Origin: Pseudomonas sp. 5P_3.1_Bac2 | Lineage (GTDB): Bacteria > Pseudomonadota > Gammaproteobacteria > Pseudomonadales > Pseudomonadaceae | DNA: 64,000 nucleotides | Reading direction: 5' to 3' | Assembly: GCF_025465995.1 (NCBI RefSeq) | Contig: NZ_JANLNY010000006.1 | Location: 124,001-188,000, forward strand | In this document: positions 10,089 to 20,000 of the stretch, in pieces | How positions within the stretch are numbered: the first letter of the stretch is position 1 | Layout of the letters: every line of letters starts with the position of its first letter | The notes under the pieces: generated by a model | What the model was told of the DNA's origin: nothing | What the model saw: only the letters and a program-made list of their open reading frames with translations | Database searches by the model: none | Made by a program: the position numbers and the translations under genes

Positions 10089-11921
10089 TTAATGTGGCCG
10101 AACTAAGTGCTTAAGTTGCTCCTCAAGGTTGCGTACCAGGCGAGGAGTGTCGAATAACACACCCTCTGCGCGTACTGCTTGTAAGCGTGTGCGCAGCTCT
10201 TGCAAGGTGCTTGGGCTATGCGCCAGAGCCACGGCCTGTTCCTCATAGCTGGCCAGGTCATAGGTGATCAGCTCGGGCAGCTCTGCTGCCGTGAGCAGGG
10301 CGCCAGCCATGCGTGAGGCGAAGGTTTGGCCGCTGCGGGTGAGCACCGGCAGCCCCATCCACAGCGCATCATTGGCGGTGGTGCCGGCGTTGAAGGGGTA
10401 GGTGTCGAGGAATAGATCAGCCACCGCAAAGCGCGCCAAATAATCCTCAGGCGAGACTCGCTGGGCAAAAATCAGCCGCGCCATATCAATGCCGAAGCCT
10501 TGGGCCTGGGCGATTAAATTAGCCTGCGCCCAGGGGTTATCCGAGAGCAGCCAGAGCACCGAATTAGGCGTGCGCTGCAAGATGCGCATCCAGCAATGGA
10601 ACATCTGCTCAGTGAACTTGTAGTTATTGTTGAACGAGCAGAACACCACGGCGTCTTCCGGCAAGTTGCAGCTGCTGCGGCTGGGCGGCGCGGATGCTTG
10701 CCGTTGGCGGTCGCTGGCCTGGTAGACATCCGGCAGGTAGAGCGGTTTTTCCGAATAGAACTGCGTTTGATCTTCGGGGATCAGAAATTTGTCGGCGATC
10801 ACGTAATCAATCGACGGTAAGCCTGTGGTGGCCGGTAAGCCTAGGTAGGTGAGCTGTACTGGCGCCGGACGCAAGGCCAGTATGTAAGGGCGAGCGCCGA
10901 GGGTTTGCCCTTGCAGGTCGATGAGGATGTCAATTTCATGCGCGCGGATCAGTTGCGCGGCAGCTTCATCGCTTAAGTGATGGATGCGCTCGAAATGATC
11001 CATGGCCTTGATCACGCGTTGGCGTAAGGCCGAGCCGTCTTCATGGCTCCAGTCGAAGCCATATACCTCAAACTGCTCGCGATTGTGCAGCTCAAACAAC
11101 TCCACGGTCAGCTTGGCCACCGGGTGCAGACAGAAGTCGGAGGAGCAGTAGGCAATGCGCAGCTTTTTGTGTTTATACGGCTTATCCGGCGCCAACTTAT
11201 GCGCAGGCGTGCTCAGCTTATTGCGCACGTACTGCTGGGCGGCCGCCAGTTGCTCCTGCGGGTCTTCGGAAATACTGATCATGGCCAGGGCCGAGGTGTA
11301 CTCGCGCTGCATGGCTTCGGGCAAACCGGGTAGGGGCTCATACACGGGCCACAGACACTGTTTCGCGCGCAGGAACACCCAGTGGTGAATCACATCCGGC
11401 TGGTTGGGTTCCAGCTGCAGGCTCTTGGTTAAGGCGTTGAGCGCATCGGCAAAGCGGTTTTGTTCTTCGTAATGCCGGCCTAGGTTGTTCAGCGCCATCA
11501 ATAAAAACGGTCGTTGTTCGGCGTCATCCGCGCGGGCGTGGGTTTCCAGCCATTGCCACTGGGCGGTAGCGATATCGTGCTGGCCCAGACGCTCGTGTAC
11601 CAAACCCAGGTTAAAGCGCGGCTGCAAGAAGTTTGGGTCCAAGCGCAAGGCGTGGTTATACACCTCACCGGCACCGGCGTAATCGCCTTCACTGAACAGA
11701 ATCACCCCAAGGTTGAACAAGGCCAGATGGTCGTGAGTGGTGCGGTTGCGCTTGAGCCAGGTTTGGTACAGCACCGCGGCCAGAGGAGCCTGCTGTTGGG
11801 CGCTGAGTTGGTTGCACAGGTCGAACAGTTGTAGCAGGCCCAGCTCCCCATTCCAGGCCTGTAAGGTGGCTTGGGCAAAGTCCACGGGGGCGGGTTGCGG
11901 CTGAGTAGTGTGTTTGGCCAT
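10089..11921 (-). CDS. TPR-containing O-GlcNAc-transferase-like (GT41) protein
   Basis: Protein of about 610 residues. ATG 11921 is preferred; a TTG five codons upstream is possible. TPR-like helical pairs occupy about residues 45-200 (for example ALRLDPNFLQPRFNLGLVHERLG). After this comes a GT41 / SPINDLY-type catalytic region with IAYCSSDFCLHPV, DILIDLQGQTLGARP, QLTYLGLPATTG and FCSFNNNYKFTEQMF, where OGT-like enzymes have HPV and the G(Y/L)PATTG loop. Members transfer a sugar from a nucleotide-sugar to Ser/Thr of proteins in the cytoplasm. Its place between flgL and fliC suggests flagellin or another surface protein as acceptor. It lies downstream of the giant repeat gene on the same strand. 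Family call is firm; substrate is inferred. Confidence 0.85.
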   Translation of the reverse strand: MAKHTTQPQPAPVDFAQATLQAWNGELGLLQLFDLCNQLSAQQQAPLAAVLYQTWLKRNRTTHDHLALFNLGVILFSEGDYAGAGEVYNHALRLDPNFLQPRFNLGLVHERLGQHDIATAQWQWLETHARADDAEQRPFLLMALNNLGRHYEEQNRFADALNALTKSLQLEPNQPDVIHHWVFLRAKQCLWPVYEPLPGLPEAMQREYTSALAMISISEDPQEQLAAAQQYVRNKLSTPAHKLAPDKPYKHKKLRIAYCSSDFCLHPVAKLTVELFELHNREQFEVYGFDWSHEDGSALRQRVIKAMDHFERIHHLSDEAAAQLIRAHEIDILIDLQGQTLGARPYILALRPAPVQLTYLGLPATTGLPSIDYVIADKFLIPEDQTQFYSEKPLYLPDVYQASDRQRQASAPPSRSSCNLPEDAVVFCSFNNNYKFTEQMFHCWMRILQRTPNSVLWLLSDNPWAQANLIAQAQGFGIDMARLIFAQRVSPEDYLARFAVADLFLDTYPFNAGTTANDALWMGLPVLTRSGQTFASRMAGALLTAAELPELITYDLASYEEQAVALAHSPSTLQELRTRLQAVRAEGVLFDTPRLVRNLEEQLKHLVRPH

Positions 11922-11950
11922 ATAGGTGCAGTCCAACAGATTACAGATGA

Positions 11951-11985
11951 TAAAAAGCCGGATGATCCTAGGATCATCCGGCTTA
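11951..11985 (-). terminator. Terminator with 30-bp perfect palindrome after the repeat gene
   Basis: AAGCCGGATGATCC and its exact inverse complement (11955-11984) meet in a central TAGG-type core. On the minus strand the stem runs into TTTTTA. It lies 14 bp past the stop of the octapeptide-repeat gene and 30 bp before the glycosyltransferase start, so it should reduce or block read-through between the two. Confidence 0.85.
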
Positions 11986-11998
11986 CCGGCCTATTAAA

Positions 11999-14900
11999 TT
12001 AAGGTGTAGTCAAGCTGGCATAGTCCGTTGCAGAGAGAATCTCTTGGAGGAAGCCTTTCTGTTCGGCGGACAGTTTATCGATAGTCAACTGCCCCAGTTG
12101 CGTTACGTTCAGCGCTTCGAGCTGATCGTTGGACAGGGCCTGTGCTTGAGTACTGCTGATTGCCGCGAGATTGGTGGCGTCAAGGCCTTCCAACTGTTCG
12201 CGTGTCAGTTCAGCAATGTTGGCGCTGCTGATATTGGCCACGCCGCCCGCCAGGTCGTTGAGCTGTGCTGTGCTAAGCGCACGGGTTTGGCTGCCAGTCA
12301 TCGCGCCAATCTGGCCGGCACTCAGATAGCCCATCTGATCTGAAGTCAACGCCGCGATCTGTTCATTTTGCAGGGTACTGAAGTTGGTACCACTGATTGC
12401 GCCTAGTTGTTCATCGCTCAGAGCTGCCACTTGGGCCGTGGTCAGGCCCCGCAATTGGGTACTGCTCAGGGCGGCAATTTGTCCTGATTCAAGTCCTTTG
12501 GTTGCATCACTAACGCCGGCTACGCCCAAGGCGGCGATCTGCTCCACCAGCAATTGGTTAACTTTGGTATCTAGATTGCGCAGCAGCGAGTCGTTGGCGT
12601 CAGTCAGGGTGGTGAGCAGTTGGCTATTCGTTAGTGCAGTCAACTGATTATTGCTGAGCCCCGCAACCTGGCCGGTTTTCAGCGCGGCAATGGACTCGGT
12701 GGTTAATCCTGCCACCTGCTCTAGTGAAAGGTCTTGAATGTCGTTGCCGGTGAGTTTTTTCACCACTGCGCCCACCTGTACGGCAGACAGCGCTTGTACC
12801 TGATCCGAGGTCAAGCCCTTAACTTGGCTGTAAGTCATATTAGCCAGCTGAGTGGTGCTCATGCCTTGGATTTGCTCAACGGAGAAGTCGTTAGCATTCG
12901 CTGCGGCTAAGTCTTCAATGATGCCCAGTTGAGTGTTATCGAGGACGCGCAATTGGCTTTGGCTGAAACTCCTCACCTGTTCATTAGTCAGGCTGAGCAG
13001 TTGATCAGTATTAAGGGCTTTGACCTGCGTCGTGCTGAGCTGGCCAATCTGATCGGTGGAGAGCTTGTTCAGCACGCTACCTAACTGATCGTTATCCATC
13101 GCGCGCAATTGGCTGTTATTCAGGCCTTGCACTTGATCCTTGCTTAAGAAGCTCAGTTGATCCGAGCCCAGTGTTTTGACTTGTGTGGTGCTCAGGCTTC
13201 TGAGGTCCTGAGTCTCAAAGCTGGCGATTTGACCGCCATTGAGATTAGCCAGTTGGGCGGTGGTCAGCGCAGCACTTTGCTGCTCAGACAGAGCGCTAAT
13301 TTGGCCGTACGAAAGTAGTGCCGCCTGCGCAGTGGTCAAGGCTCGAATCTGGCTGGTGCTTAGCGCAGCAATGCCGGCAGTACCGCCGATCGAGGCCAAC
13401 TGACCGTCACTGAGGGCCGCGATGTGCTTGCTTTGCAAGCGATTGAGGCCTTCATCTAAATCTTCTTGCTCAAGTGCCTTCACTTGATCAGCGGTCAACG
13501 CGTTGAACTGCAAATTGCTTAAATTTTTAACCTGATCACTGGTCAGGTTGCGTATTTGCTCAGTCGACAGTCCACTGATCTGCGTGGTGTTAAGAGCGGC
13601 CAGGGCATCGCTCTTAAGATTGTTGAGGGCTTCTTTGGAGAGTTGATTCAATTTGGTGGCTGTCAGGGCGCTCAGTTGTGTGCTCGAGAGCGCCTGTGAC
13701 TGGGTGGAGCTCAGGGCGGCGATTTGGCTCTCAGTCAGAGAGCCGACCTGGCCTTTGGTCAGCACGGCAATTTTATCGGTGCTTAGACTTTTCACCTGGT
13801 CTTCGGTCAGCGCGGCGATCTGGCTGGTTTGCAGCTTGCTGCTCAGGCTGTTGATGTCATTGGCTTCCAGTGCCTGAATTTGCGCCGTGCTCAAGGTTTT
13901 CACCGCGCTAGCGCTGAGTTTGGCGGCCTGATCGTCGGTCAGGCTGGTGATTTGTTCTGCGCTTAAGGCAGCAATCTGCGCCGTGCTCATGCTGGCAATG
14001 GCCGCAGTGGACAGGGCCGCAATCTGCTCGCCACTGAGCACTTTGATGCCTTTGGTATCGGCGCTTAAGGCCTTAACTTGGGCTGCGCTCATGCTCGCCA
14101 GCTGCTCGGTTTTCAAGGCGCCAAGCTGTTCGGTGCTTAGGGCGCCAATCTGGGCGGTGGTCAGCGCTTTGAATTGAGCGGTGGTCAGCGACTGCAGTTG
14201 GTCGGTGCTGAGAGCAGCGATCTGGTTGGCCTTGAAGGTGCTGGCCAGCTTGCCTACGGCCTCGTAAGTCATTACCCCGATTTGTTCATCTGTAAGGCTC
14301 TGCGCGGTTTTGCTGGTTAGCTTACTGATTTGCCCCGCAGAGAGACTTTGAATTTGAGCGGTCGTCATCGTGGCGATTTGATCAAGCTGTATGCCAACGA
14401 TTGCCGCTGTAGATAACGAGGAGACTTGATCCTTGGTCAGAGCACTAATATTGCCAGTGCCCAACGCTTTAACCTGAGCGGAGGTTAAGGCGGCAGTTTG
14501 CTGAGTGCTCAGGCTCGCAATCTTGTCGGAACTTAGGCTGGAGATTTGAGCCGTGGTAAGCGAGCTGATGGCCGATGCTGACAAAGACGATAATTGGTCG
14601 GCGCTCAGTGCGCCGATGCCGACATCGCCCAAAGACTTGATTTGCGCAGTGCTCATCACCCCCAGTTGCTCAGCGCTCAAGGAGCCTAACTGAGAGGTTG
14701 TCAGCTTGCTGACTTGGGCGGTGGTCATGGCTTTGATCGCACTCGTGCTCAGTGCGCCAACTTGGTCAGGGGTCAAGGCGGCAATGCGGTCTGTTTTCAG
14801 AGCGCTGATTTGTGACGGCAGCAGGGCAGAAAGTTGTTCCTGGGACAGGCTGCTCACTTGGCTGCTGCTAATGGCGCCAATTTGCAGCGTGTTCATCATG

Positions 14901-15793
14901 CTCAAGCTTTGCGCCGACAGCGAGGACACTTGCTCCGCGCTCATAGCATTGATTTGCGCGGTGGTTAATGAACGAGCTTGCATGGCCGTCAGGCTGCGGA
15001 TTTGGCTCTCATCCAGCGCTTGAATCTGTGAGGTCTTCAGTGCCTTAACCTGGGTGCCGGTGAGTGCCCCCAGTTGATCTACCCCCAGGCCTTGTAACTG
15101 ATCGGTGGTTAAGCCGGCGATTTGCTTAGTGCTCAGGCTGGCCACTTGCGAGGAGCCGAGAATATCGATGGCATCCAGTTGCCCAGGTTTAAGGGCCTGC
15201 ACCTGGGCGGAGGTCAAAGCTGCAACCTGTTCACTTTTCATCGAGCGCAGTTGCTCAATACTGAGCTCACCGATTTGTTTGGTCGACAGTTTCTGGATCT
15301 GTCCGGTGGTCAGGACATTAACCGCATCCAGTTGCCCAGCCGTCAGCGCCTGCACTTGGGCGGTGGTTAGGGCAGCAGCCGTGTCATCGACTTCTAACTT
15401 ACGCAATTGCTCGGCGCTGAGTGCGGCCAACTGTTGGGCGGTCAGCGCCTGCGTTTTGACAGTGTCGGAGCCGATGGCTCCTACTTGTTCGTAGGTCAGA
15501 CTGGCGATTTGCGCGGTGGTTAAGGTGCGCAGTTGCGAGGTGTTGAAGTTGCTGATTTGCCCGGAGGATAGGCCGTATTCAATTTGATAGGCCGAGAACG
15601 CTTTGATCTGCGCGGTATTGAGATGAACGATGACGCCTTCATCAATCGAGCTTACTTGCTCGGCCGAGAGGACTTCGATCTGCTGCGCAGTTAAGGTTTT
15701 AATCGCAGCCGAATCAGCCGATTTAATCTGATCTGTGGTGAGGGCAGCTACTTGATCAAGGGTGTAAGACTTAAAACTAGTGATGGCGGTCAT
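11999..15793 (-). CDS. Giant octapeptide-repeat protein, function unknown
   Basis: Intact 1264-residue protein with AGAGGG seven bases before its ATG. From about residue 10 to the end it is built of roughly 150 tandem eight-residue units of the form L-[ST]-x-x-Q-[ILV]-x-[AS], for example LTTAQVQA, LSTKQIGE, LTTDQLQG. Short irregular insertions of 2-10 residues fall between blocks. There is no signal peptide, membrane segment or cysteine that I can see. The unit is not a pentapeptide repeat, RTX nonapeptide, TPR or LRR. The [ST]-x-x-Q spacing resembles an N-capping box of short helices, so an alpha-solenoid of very short turns is one possibility; a beta-helix is another. Its site in the flagellin-modification island beside an OGT-like gene, and its Ser/Thr in nearly every unit, suggest a glycosylated surface or filament-associated protein. 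That is inference. Confidence 0.9.
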   Translation of the reverse strand: MTAITSFKSYTLDQVAALTTDQIKSADSAAIKTLTAQQIEVLSAEQVSSIDEGVIVHLNTAQIKAFSAYQIEYGLSSGQISNFNTSQLRTLTTAQIASLTYEQVGAIGSDTVKTQALTAQQLAALSAEQLRKLEVDDTAAALTTAQVQALTAGQLDAVNVLTTGQIQKLSTKQIGELSIEQLRSMKSEQVAALTSAQVQALKPGQLDAIDILGSSQVASLSTKQIAGLTTDQLQGLGVDQLGALTGTQVKALKTSQIQALDESQIRSLTAMQARSLTTAQINAMSAEQVSSLSAQSLSMMNTLQIGAISSSQVSSLSQEQLSALLPSQISALKTDRIAALTPDQVGALSTSAIKAMTTAQVSKLTTSQLGSLSAEQLGVMSTAQIKSLGDVGIGALSADQLSSLSASAISSLTTAQISSLSSDKIASLSTQQTAALTSAQVKALGTGNISALTKDQVSSLSTAAIVGIQLDQIATMTTAQIQSLSAGQISKLTSKTAQSLTDEQIGVMTYEAVGKLASTFKANQIAALSTDQLQSLTTAQFKALTTAQIGALSTEQLGALKTEQLASMSAAQVKALSADTKGIKVLSGEQIAALSTAAIASMSTAQIAALSAEQITSLTDDQAAKLSASAVKTLSTAQIQALEANDINSLSSKLQTSQIAALTEDQVKSLSTDKIAVLTKGQVGSLTESQIAALSSTQSQALSSTQLSALTATKLNQLSKEALNNLKSDALAALNTTQISGLSTEQIRNLTSDQVKNLSNLQFNALTADQVKALEQEDLDEGLNRLQSKHIAALSDGQLASIGGTAGIAALSTSQIRALTTAQAALLSYGQISALSEQQSAALTTAQLANLNGGQIASFETQDLRSLSTTQVKTLGSDQLSFLSKDQVQGLNNSQLRAMDNDQLGSVLNKLSTDQIGQLSTTQVKALNTDQLLSLTNEQVRSFSQSQLRVLDNTQLGIIEDLAAANANDFSVEQIQGMSTTQLANMTYSQVKGLTSDQVQALSAVQVGAVVKKLTGNDIQDLSLEQVAGLTTESIAALKTGQVAGLSNNQLTALTNSQLLTTLTDANDSLLRNLDTKVNQLLVEQIAALGVAGVSDATKGLESGQIAALSSTQLRGLTTAQVAALSDEQLGAISGTNFSTLQNEQIAALTSDQMGYLSAGQIGAMTGSQTRALSTAQLNDLAGGVANISSANIAELTREQLEGLDATNLAAISSTQAQALSNDQLEALNVTQLGQLTIDKLSAEQKGFLQEILSATDYASLTTP

Positions 15794-16609
15794 GGTGCTG
15801 CCCTCTGTCGTATCTAGATCAATGACGCCCAGTAGTTATTTTAGTGAGTCTGGGGTCACGTAAGTTTTGCCCACCGTCCAGCAGGCTCTGTCTGTAAGCA
15901 GGTCGGCGCTTCGTCGAACAACTTTAGCGCAATTAGATCAAATAGTGGCAAATAGCTATATTGATTAGCCTGCTATGTAACAACTGCATTCTTATTAGCC
16001 GCTCTAAATCGGGCTTTTGGCTTGGTCTGTATCTTTTGGATGTCACTTTGTGTCCCGATGGAATTTTTAGAAGAGTCGTGCTTCATCGTCTGAGAAGTTC
16101 TAGACAGCATCGAGGTGGCTGCTGAGAGGCACGTAATCCGCGGGGTTGCCTTGGCTGGGGGGCTTAAAGACAGCGTCGGCTGCAGGTGTGGGTATATGTA
16201 TGAAGGGTTACGATAGTTTTAATCGTAATTTTGAGATGCATCACATTCTTCGGTTGTTTTTTATTAATCGGTGTTGTGTGGGGGAGGGCGGGGTTGCGCC
16301 CATTAAGTTTATGAAAGTTGTAGTTGTTCAATATGCTTGGGGGCTTTGCTAATAATTGGTTTTGTAAATTGGATATGTTCTTTGAGTCGTTTTAATTTTG
16401 TACTGTGTTGGGCTGTTTGGCTTAGTCCTGTGGTTAAGTTGCCTATGACAACCACTAGCCTTGCTGTCTAGACTCATGTGTCGCAACTCAATCTGGCTGT
16501 TGCTGTAATGACTTGGCTCGTCTTAAAGGTTTGTTCGGCAAGCGAGGGCTAGGGCGCGCTAGCAAGGAGTGGCCTCAGGCCAAATTTATGAGTTGGCTAA
16601 ATAATTGCA
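15794..16609. other. T-rich stretch without a convincing gene
   Basis: About 800 bp between the repeat gene and the methyltransferase remnant. The base composition (especially about 16200-16450) is visibly richer in A/T than the flanking genes. The largest frame (16146-16352, 68 codons) has no recognisable motif or ribosome site. The left end must hold the promoter of the repeat gene, but I see no clear sigma-54 or FliA site there. It may be decayed remains of former island genes. Confidence 0.6.
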
Positions 16610-16933
16610 TTGCAGGATCTATCCGAGCATAGCGTCAGGAATATGACTGATGCGCGAGCGGTTAGTCAGTACGGTGCACTGGATGCGCTGGCTAGCGGCT
16701 TGGAGCAACCTTTACACGATAGCGTTGGGGTGATTGATATGAGCCAAGAGGCGGTCAGCGGTCAGCGGCATTACCTGGAGGTTTTGCCCATGCTTCATGA
16801 AAGCCTGCAGCCTGAACTCTATATGGAAATTGGTGTACGCAACGCCGGGAGCTTAAAGCTTGCTACGGGCTGCGCAGTCGGGATCGACCCGCTAAAACAG
16901 TTCACTCAATCGTTGCCGGCACCGGCGTTCTGA
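16610..16933 (+). pseudogene. Truncated SAM-dependent methyltransferase remnant
   Basis: An open frame of 107 codons (97 from the ATG at 16643) ends at 16933. Its second half (YLEVLPMLHESLQPELYMEIGVRNAGSL, split here as YLEVLPMLHESLQPEL and YMEIGVRNAGSL, then AVGIDP) resembles the start and SAM-binding motif I of class I methyltransferases found in sugar and surface-modification loci. Such enzymes need 200 or more residues, but the frame stops just after the motif and only about 80 bp remain before the next gene. No good ribosome site is visible. I read it as the surviving 5' part of a gene cut by a deletion. A short functional protein cannot be excluded. Confidence 0.55.
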
Positions 16934-17014
16934 AAGGTTAGGGTTTTGAATTTCTTTGTTAGCCAGTAGATCGTCTGTTTAGATCTTTTAATCAACTCAC
17001 TGGATGATCTTGAT

Positions 17015-20000
17015 GTGAGCACACGTTATAAGCTTGACCCGGAATTTAATATCTACGTAAAAGCTGGTGCCGCAAGGTTCAACTACAGCGATGGCGATGC
17101 CGTAGAGAATTTCCTGTATGCGACCATCAAAGGAGCCAGTGATGTTTCCAGCGGCTCTGAAGAGTTGCAACGGTACATTTCCAACTGGCCGACCCTTTAT
17201 CACCTGAGCCCGGCGCGGGCCAACCTGTTCCGTCCCATTGAGGCCAGCCTCCGTGGCAAAAAGGTGCTGGAATTAGGCTCGGGATGTGGCGCCATCAGCC
17301 GCTTCTTGGGGGAAACCGGTTGTGAACTAACGTGCGTTGAGGGCAGCTTGCGCCGTGCAGGTATCACTGCAGCCCGTTGCCGTGATCTGCCTAACGTCAA
17401 AGTCTACAACGACAACTTCCAAGACTTCGAGGCTGACGGTTTATTTGACGTCGTGACCCTTATCGGTGTGCTGGAGTACAGCCGTAAATTTATCGGTGGC
17501 GATGACCCGGTAGGGGCTGCCTTGGCACTAGCGCGTTCATTCCTCAAGCCGGATGGCGTGTTGCTGATTGCCATCGAAAACAAGCTAGGCCTCAAATATT
17601 GGGCGGGTGCTTACGAAGACCACCAGGGGATTCCGTTCTACGGTATTGAAAGCCTTTATGGTGAAGGCGAGGCCGTAACTTTCGGTCGTCGTGACTTAGC
17701 TCGTGTGTTGCAAAAGGCTGAGTTTGGCGACCTGGAGTACTTCTATCCCTACCCAGATTACAAACTGCCAACCATGGTTCTCACCGAACATGCTCTTGAG
17801 CAGGAACCTGAAGTATTGCTGAACTTGCTCAGTGGGGTCTTTGCACCTAATCAGAGTGCTACTTATCAGCGCGTGTTTTCAGAAGGCGCAGCCTACCGCG
17901 GCCTGGTTGAAAACGGTCTGGTGGGGGACTTGGCTAACTCCTTCTTTATTGTGGCCAAGAAGGGCCAGGGCAACTGGGTCAGCGACAACCAGGCTGTCGC
18001 ATTTACTTATTCCAATGGGCGCCGCCGCGGGTTAAATAAAGAAGTCAGCATCCATGGTGTGGCGGGGCAGCTACAGGTACGTCGCCGCCGGATTGCAACT
18101 AATGCGGATAAACCCCATTGGATGCAGTTTGCTGACAGCGAAGCGCTCAGCAGTGGCGAGCTACTGTTTAACTCCTTGCTGCCGATTATTAATCGCGAGG
18201 GCTGGGGGATTGAGAGCCTCGCCCAGTGGCTGCGGCCTCTATCCCACTTGCTGTTTAGCAAGGCCAAGACTGTGGCTGGCCGGCAGGTATTGCCGGGCGA
18301 GTACTTCGATGCCACCCCATTCAATCTGCTGATTGATGCTAATGGTAATAGCTGTTTCTTCGACCTGGAGTGGCGCCTGTGGCCAGAGGTTGAAGTGGCT
18401 TTGCCGCTGTTCCGTGGCCTGTTCCATTGTCTGGCGCGCATTGGCACTGTGGCACGCCCGGCAAACGATACGCCGTTGGGGCTGGCTGAGTTAGCGGCGC
18501 GGGTCGTGGCTCAGTTGACCGGCCAGCGAGTGGATCTGGACGCTTATCTAGCGCGTGAAGTTGAGTTTCTACAGCAGGTGCAGTTGTTCGCGGGCAATGT
18601 TGAGGGCTTGCAGGCTTCGCAACTGGAAATTCGCTATTCGCCGACCCATCTGCGGCAGGCCTTGGCGAAACTGAAGAATGAGTTGGCGCACGCACAGCCT
18701 GCCCCTACAGCTGTGCCAGGGCAGATCAAGCTTGTTGAGGCGCAGCAGGCCCCTGGCTTTATTGATAACTGGTTGGCCAACCGGTTACCGACTGAGCATG
18801 AAAATCAACTGATCTCAGGCTATCTGCAGAATCACGCAGGCGGCCCTGTGCTTGGTGTGGTGGTACTAGACCTTGAAGGTGATACCTCCAAACTGATGGC
18901 CACGATCAAGAGTCTTGGCCTTGAACGTGGCTTGTATGCCACCTTGAAGATCATTGCCCTGACCCCGGCAGCAGTACCGCAGACCTCTGCAGCGGACAAG
19001 TTGCACTTCTGTCAGATTGATCCTGAGGACTATGTCCCAGTGCTTAATCAATTGATCAGTGCGGCAGATGTTGAATGGTTCATGCTGGTGAGTGCGGGAG
19101 AAGAATTTACCCCCAGCGGCCTGATGATGGCGGCCTTGCACCTGACTCGGCAGCCCGACTGCAAGGCGCTGTTTGCCGATGAGATGCACCGAGATGCGCA
19201 AGGCGTATTGGGTACGGCATTGCGTCCAGGGGTAAACCTGGATTACCTGCTCAGCTTACCTTTAGCCATGGCGCGGCATTGGTTGTTCAGCCGGCAATTG
19301 TTTGTTGAGTTGGGAGGTTACACGCAAGAGTATGCGGGCGCGTTGGAGTTTGACTTGCTCCTACGCTTGATTGAGCGCGATGGCATTGATGGCATGGCCC
19401 ATGTCGCAGAGCCGCTGGTCATCTACGATGCGCCGCGAATTCAAGACAACCCGGATGAGCAAGCCACTTTGCTGCGGCATCTACAGGTGCGCGGTTACAA
19501 CGCCAGCTTAGTGGCCGGCGCTCCAGGTCGTTATCGCGTTAATTACGGGCATGCTGCTCAGCCCCTGGTGTCTATTATCATCCCCACCAAAGACCAGTTG
19601 CCGATGGTACAGCGCTGTGTCGAGAGTCTGTTGGAGTTGACTCAATACCCGAACTACGAGGTGTTGATCGTCGATAACAATAGCGAGACTTCCCAAGCTC
19701 AGCATTGGCTGCAAGGGATTGTTGAGATGGGGGAGGCCAATTTGCGCGTGCTGCGTTACCCGCATCCCTTCAACTATTCAGCGATCAATAACATGGCGGC
19801 CAAGGAAGCTCGGGGTGAGTACTTGGTGCTACTGAATAACGACACGGCGATTATTGATGGCGCCTGGCTGAATGAACTGCTCAACCATGCGCAGCGTCCT
19901 GAAGTGGGTGTAGTCGGGGCCAAGCTGCTTTATCCGGATGGTAGCATCCAGCATGCCGGGGTCGTCCTAGGATTACGTGGCCCTGCTGATCACCCGTTTA

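Noticed and set aside
13653..15494. Several plus-strand open frames opposite the repeat gene
   Set aside because: They are regular antisense images of the octapeptide repeat and start at different points without ribosome sites.
11999..15793. CRISPR-like or satellite repeat array
   Set aside because: The periodic signal is at protein level with a 24-bp codon-frame period and varied third positions. There are no identical direct repeats with unique spacers.
16146..16352. 68-codon frame in the T-rich gap
   Set aside because: No recognisable motif, no ribosome site, and composition unlike the neighbouring genes.
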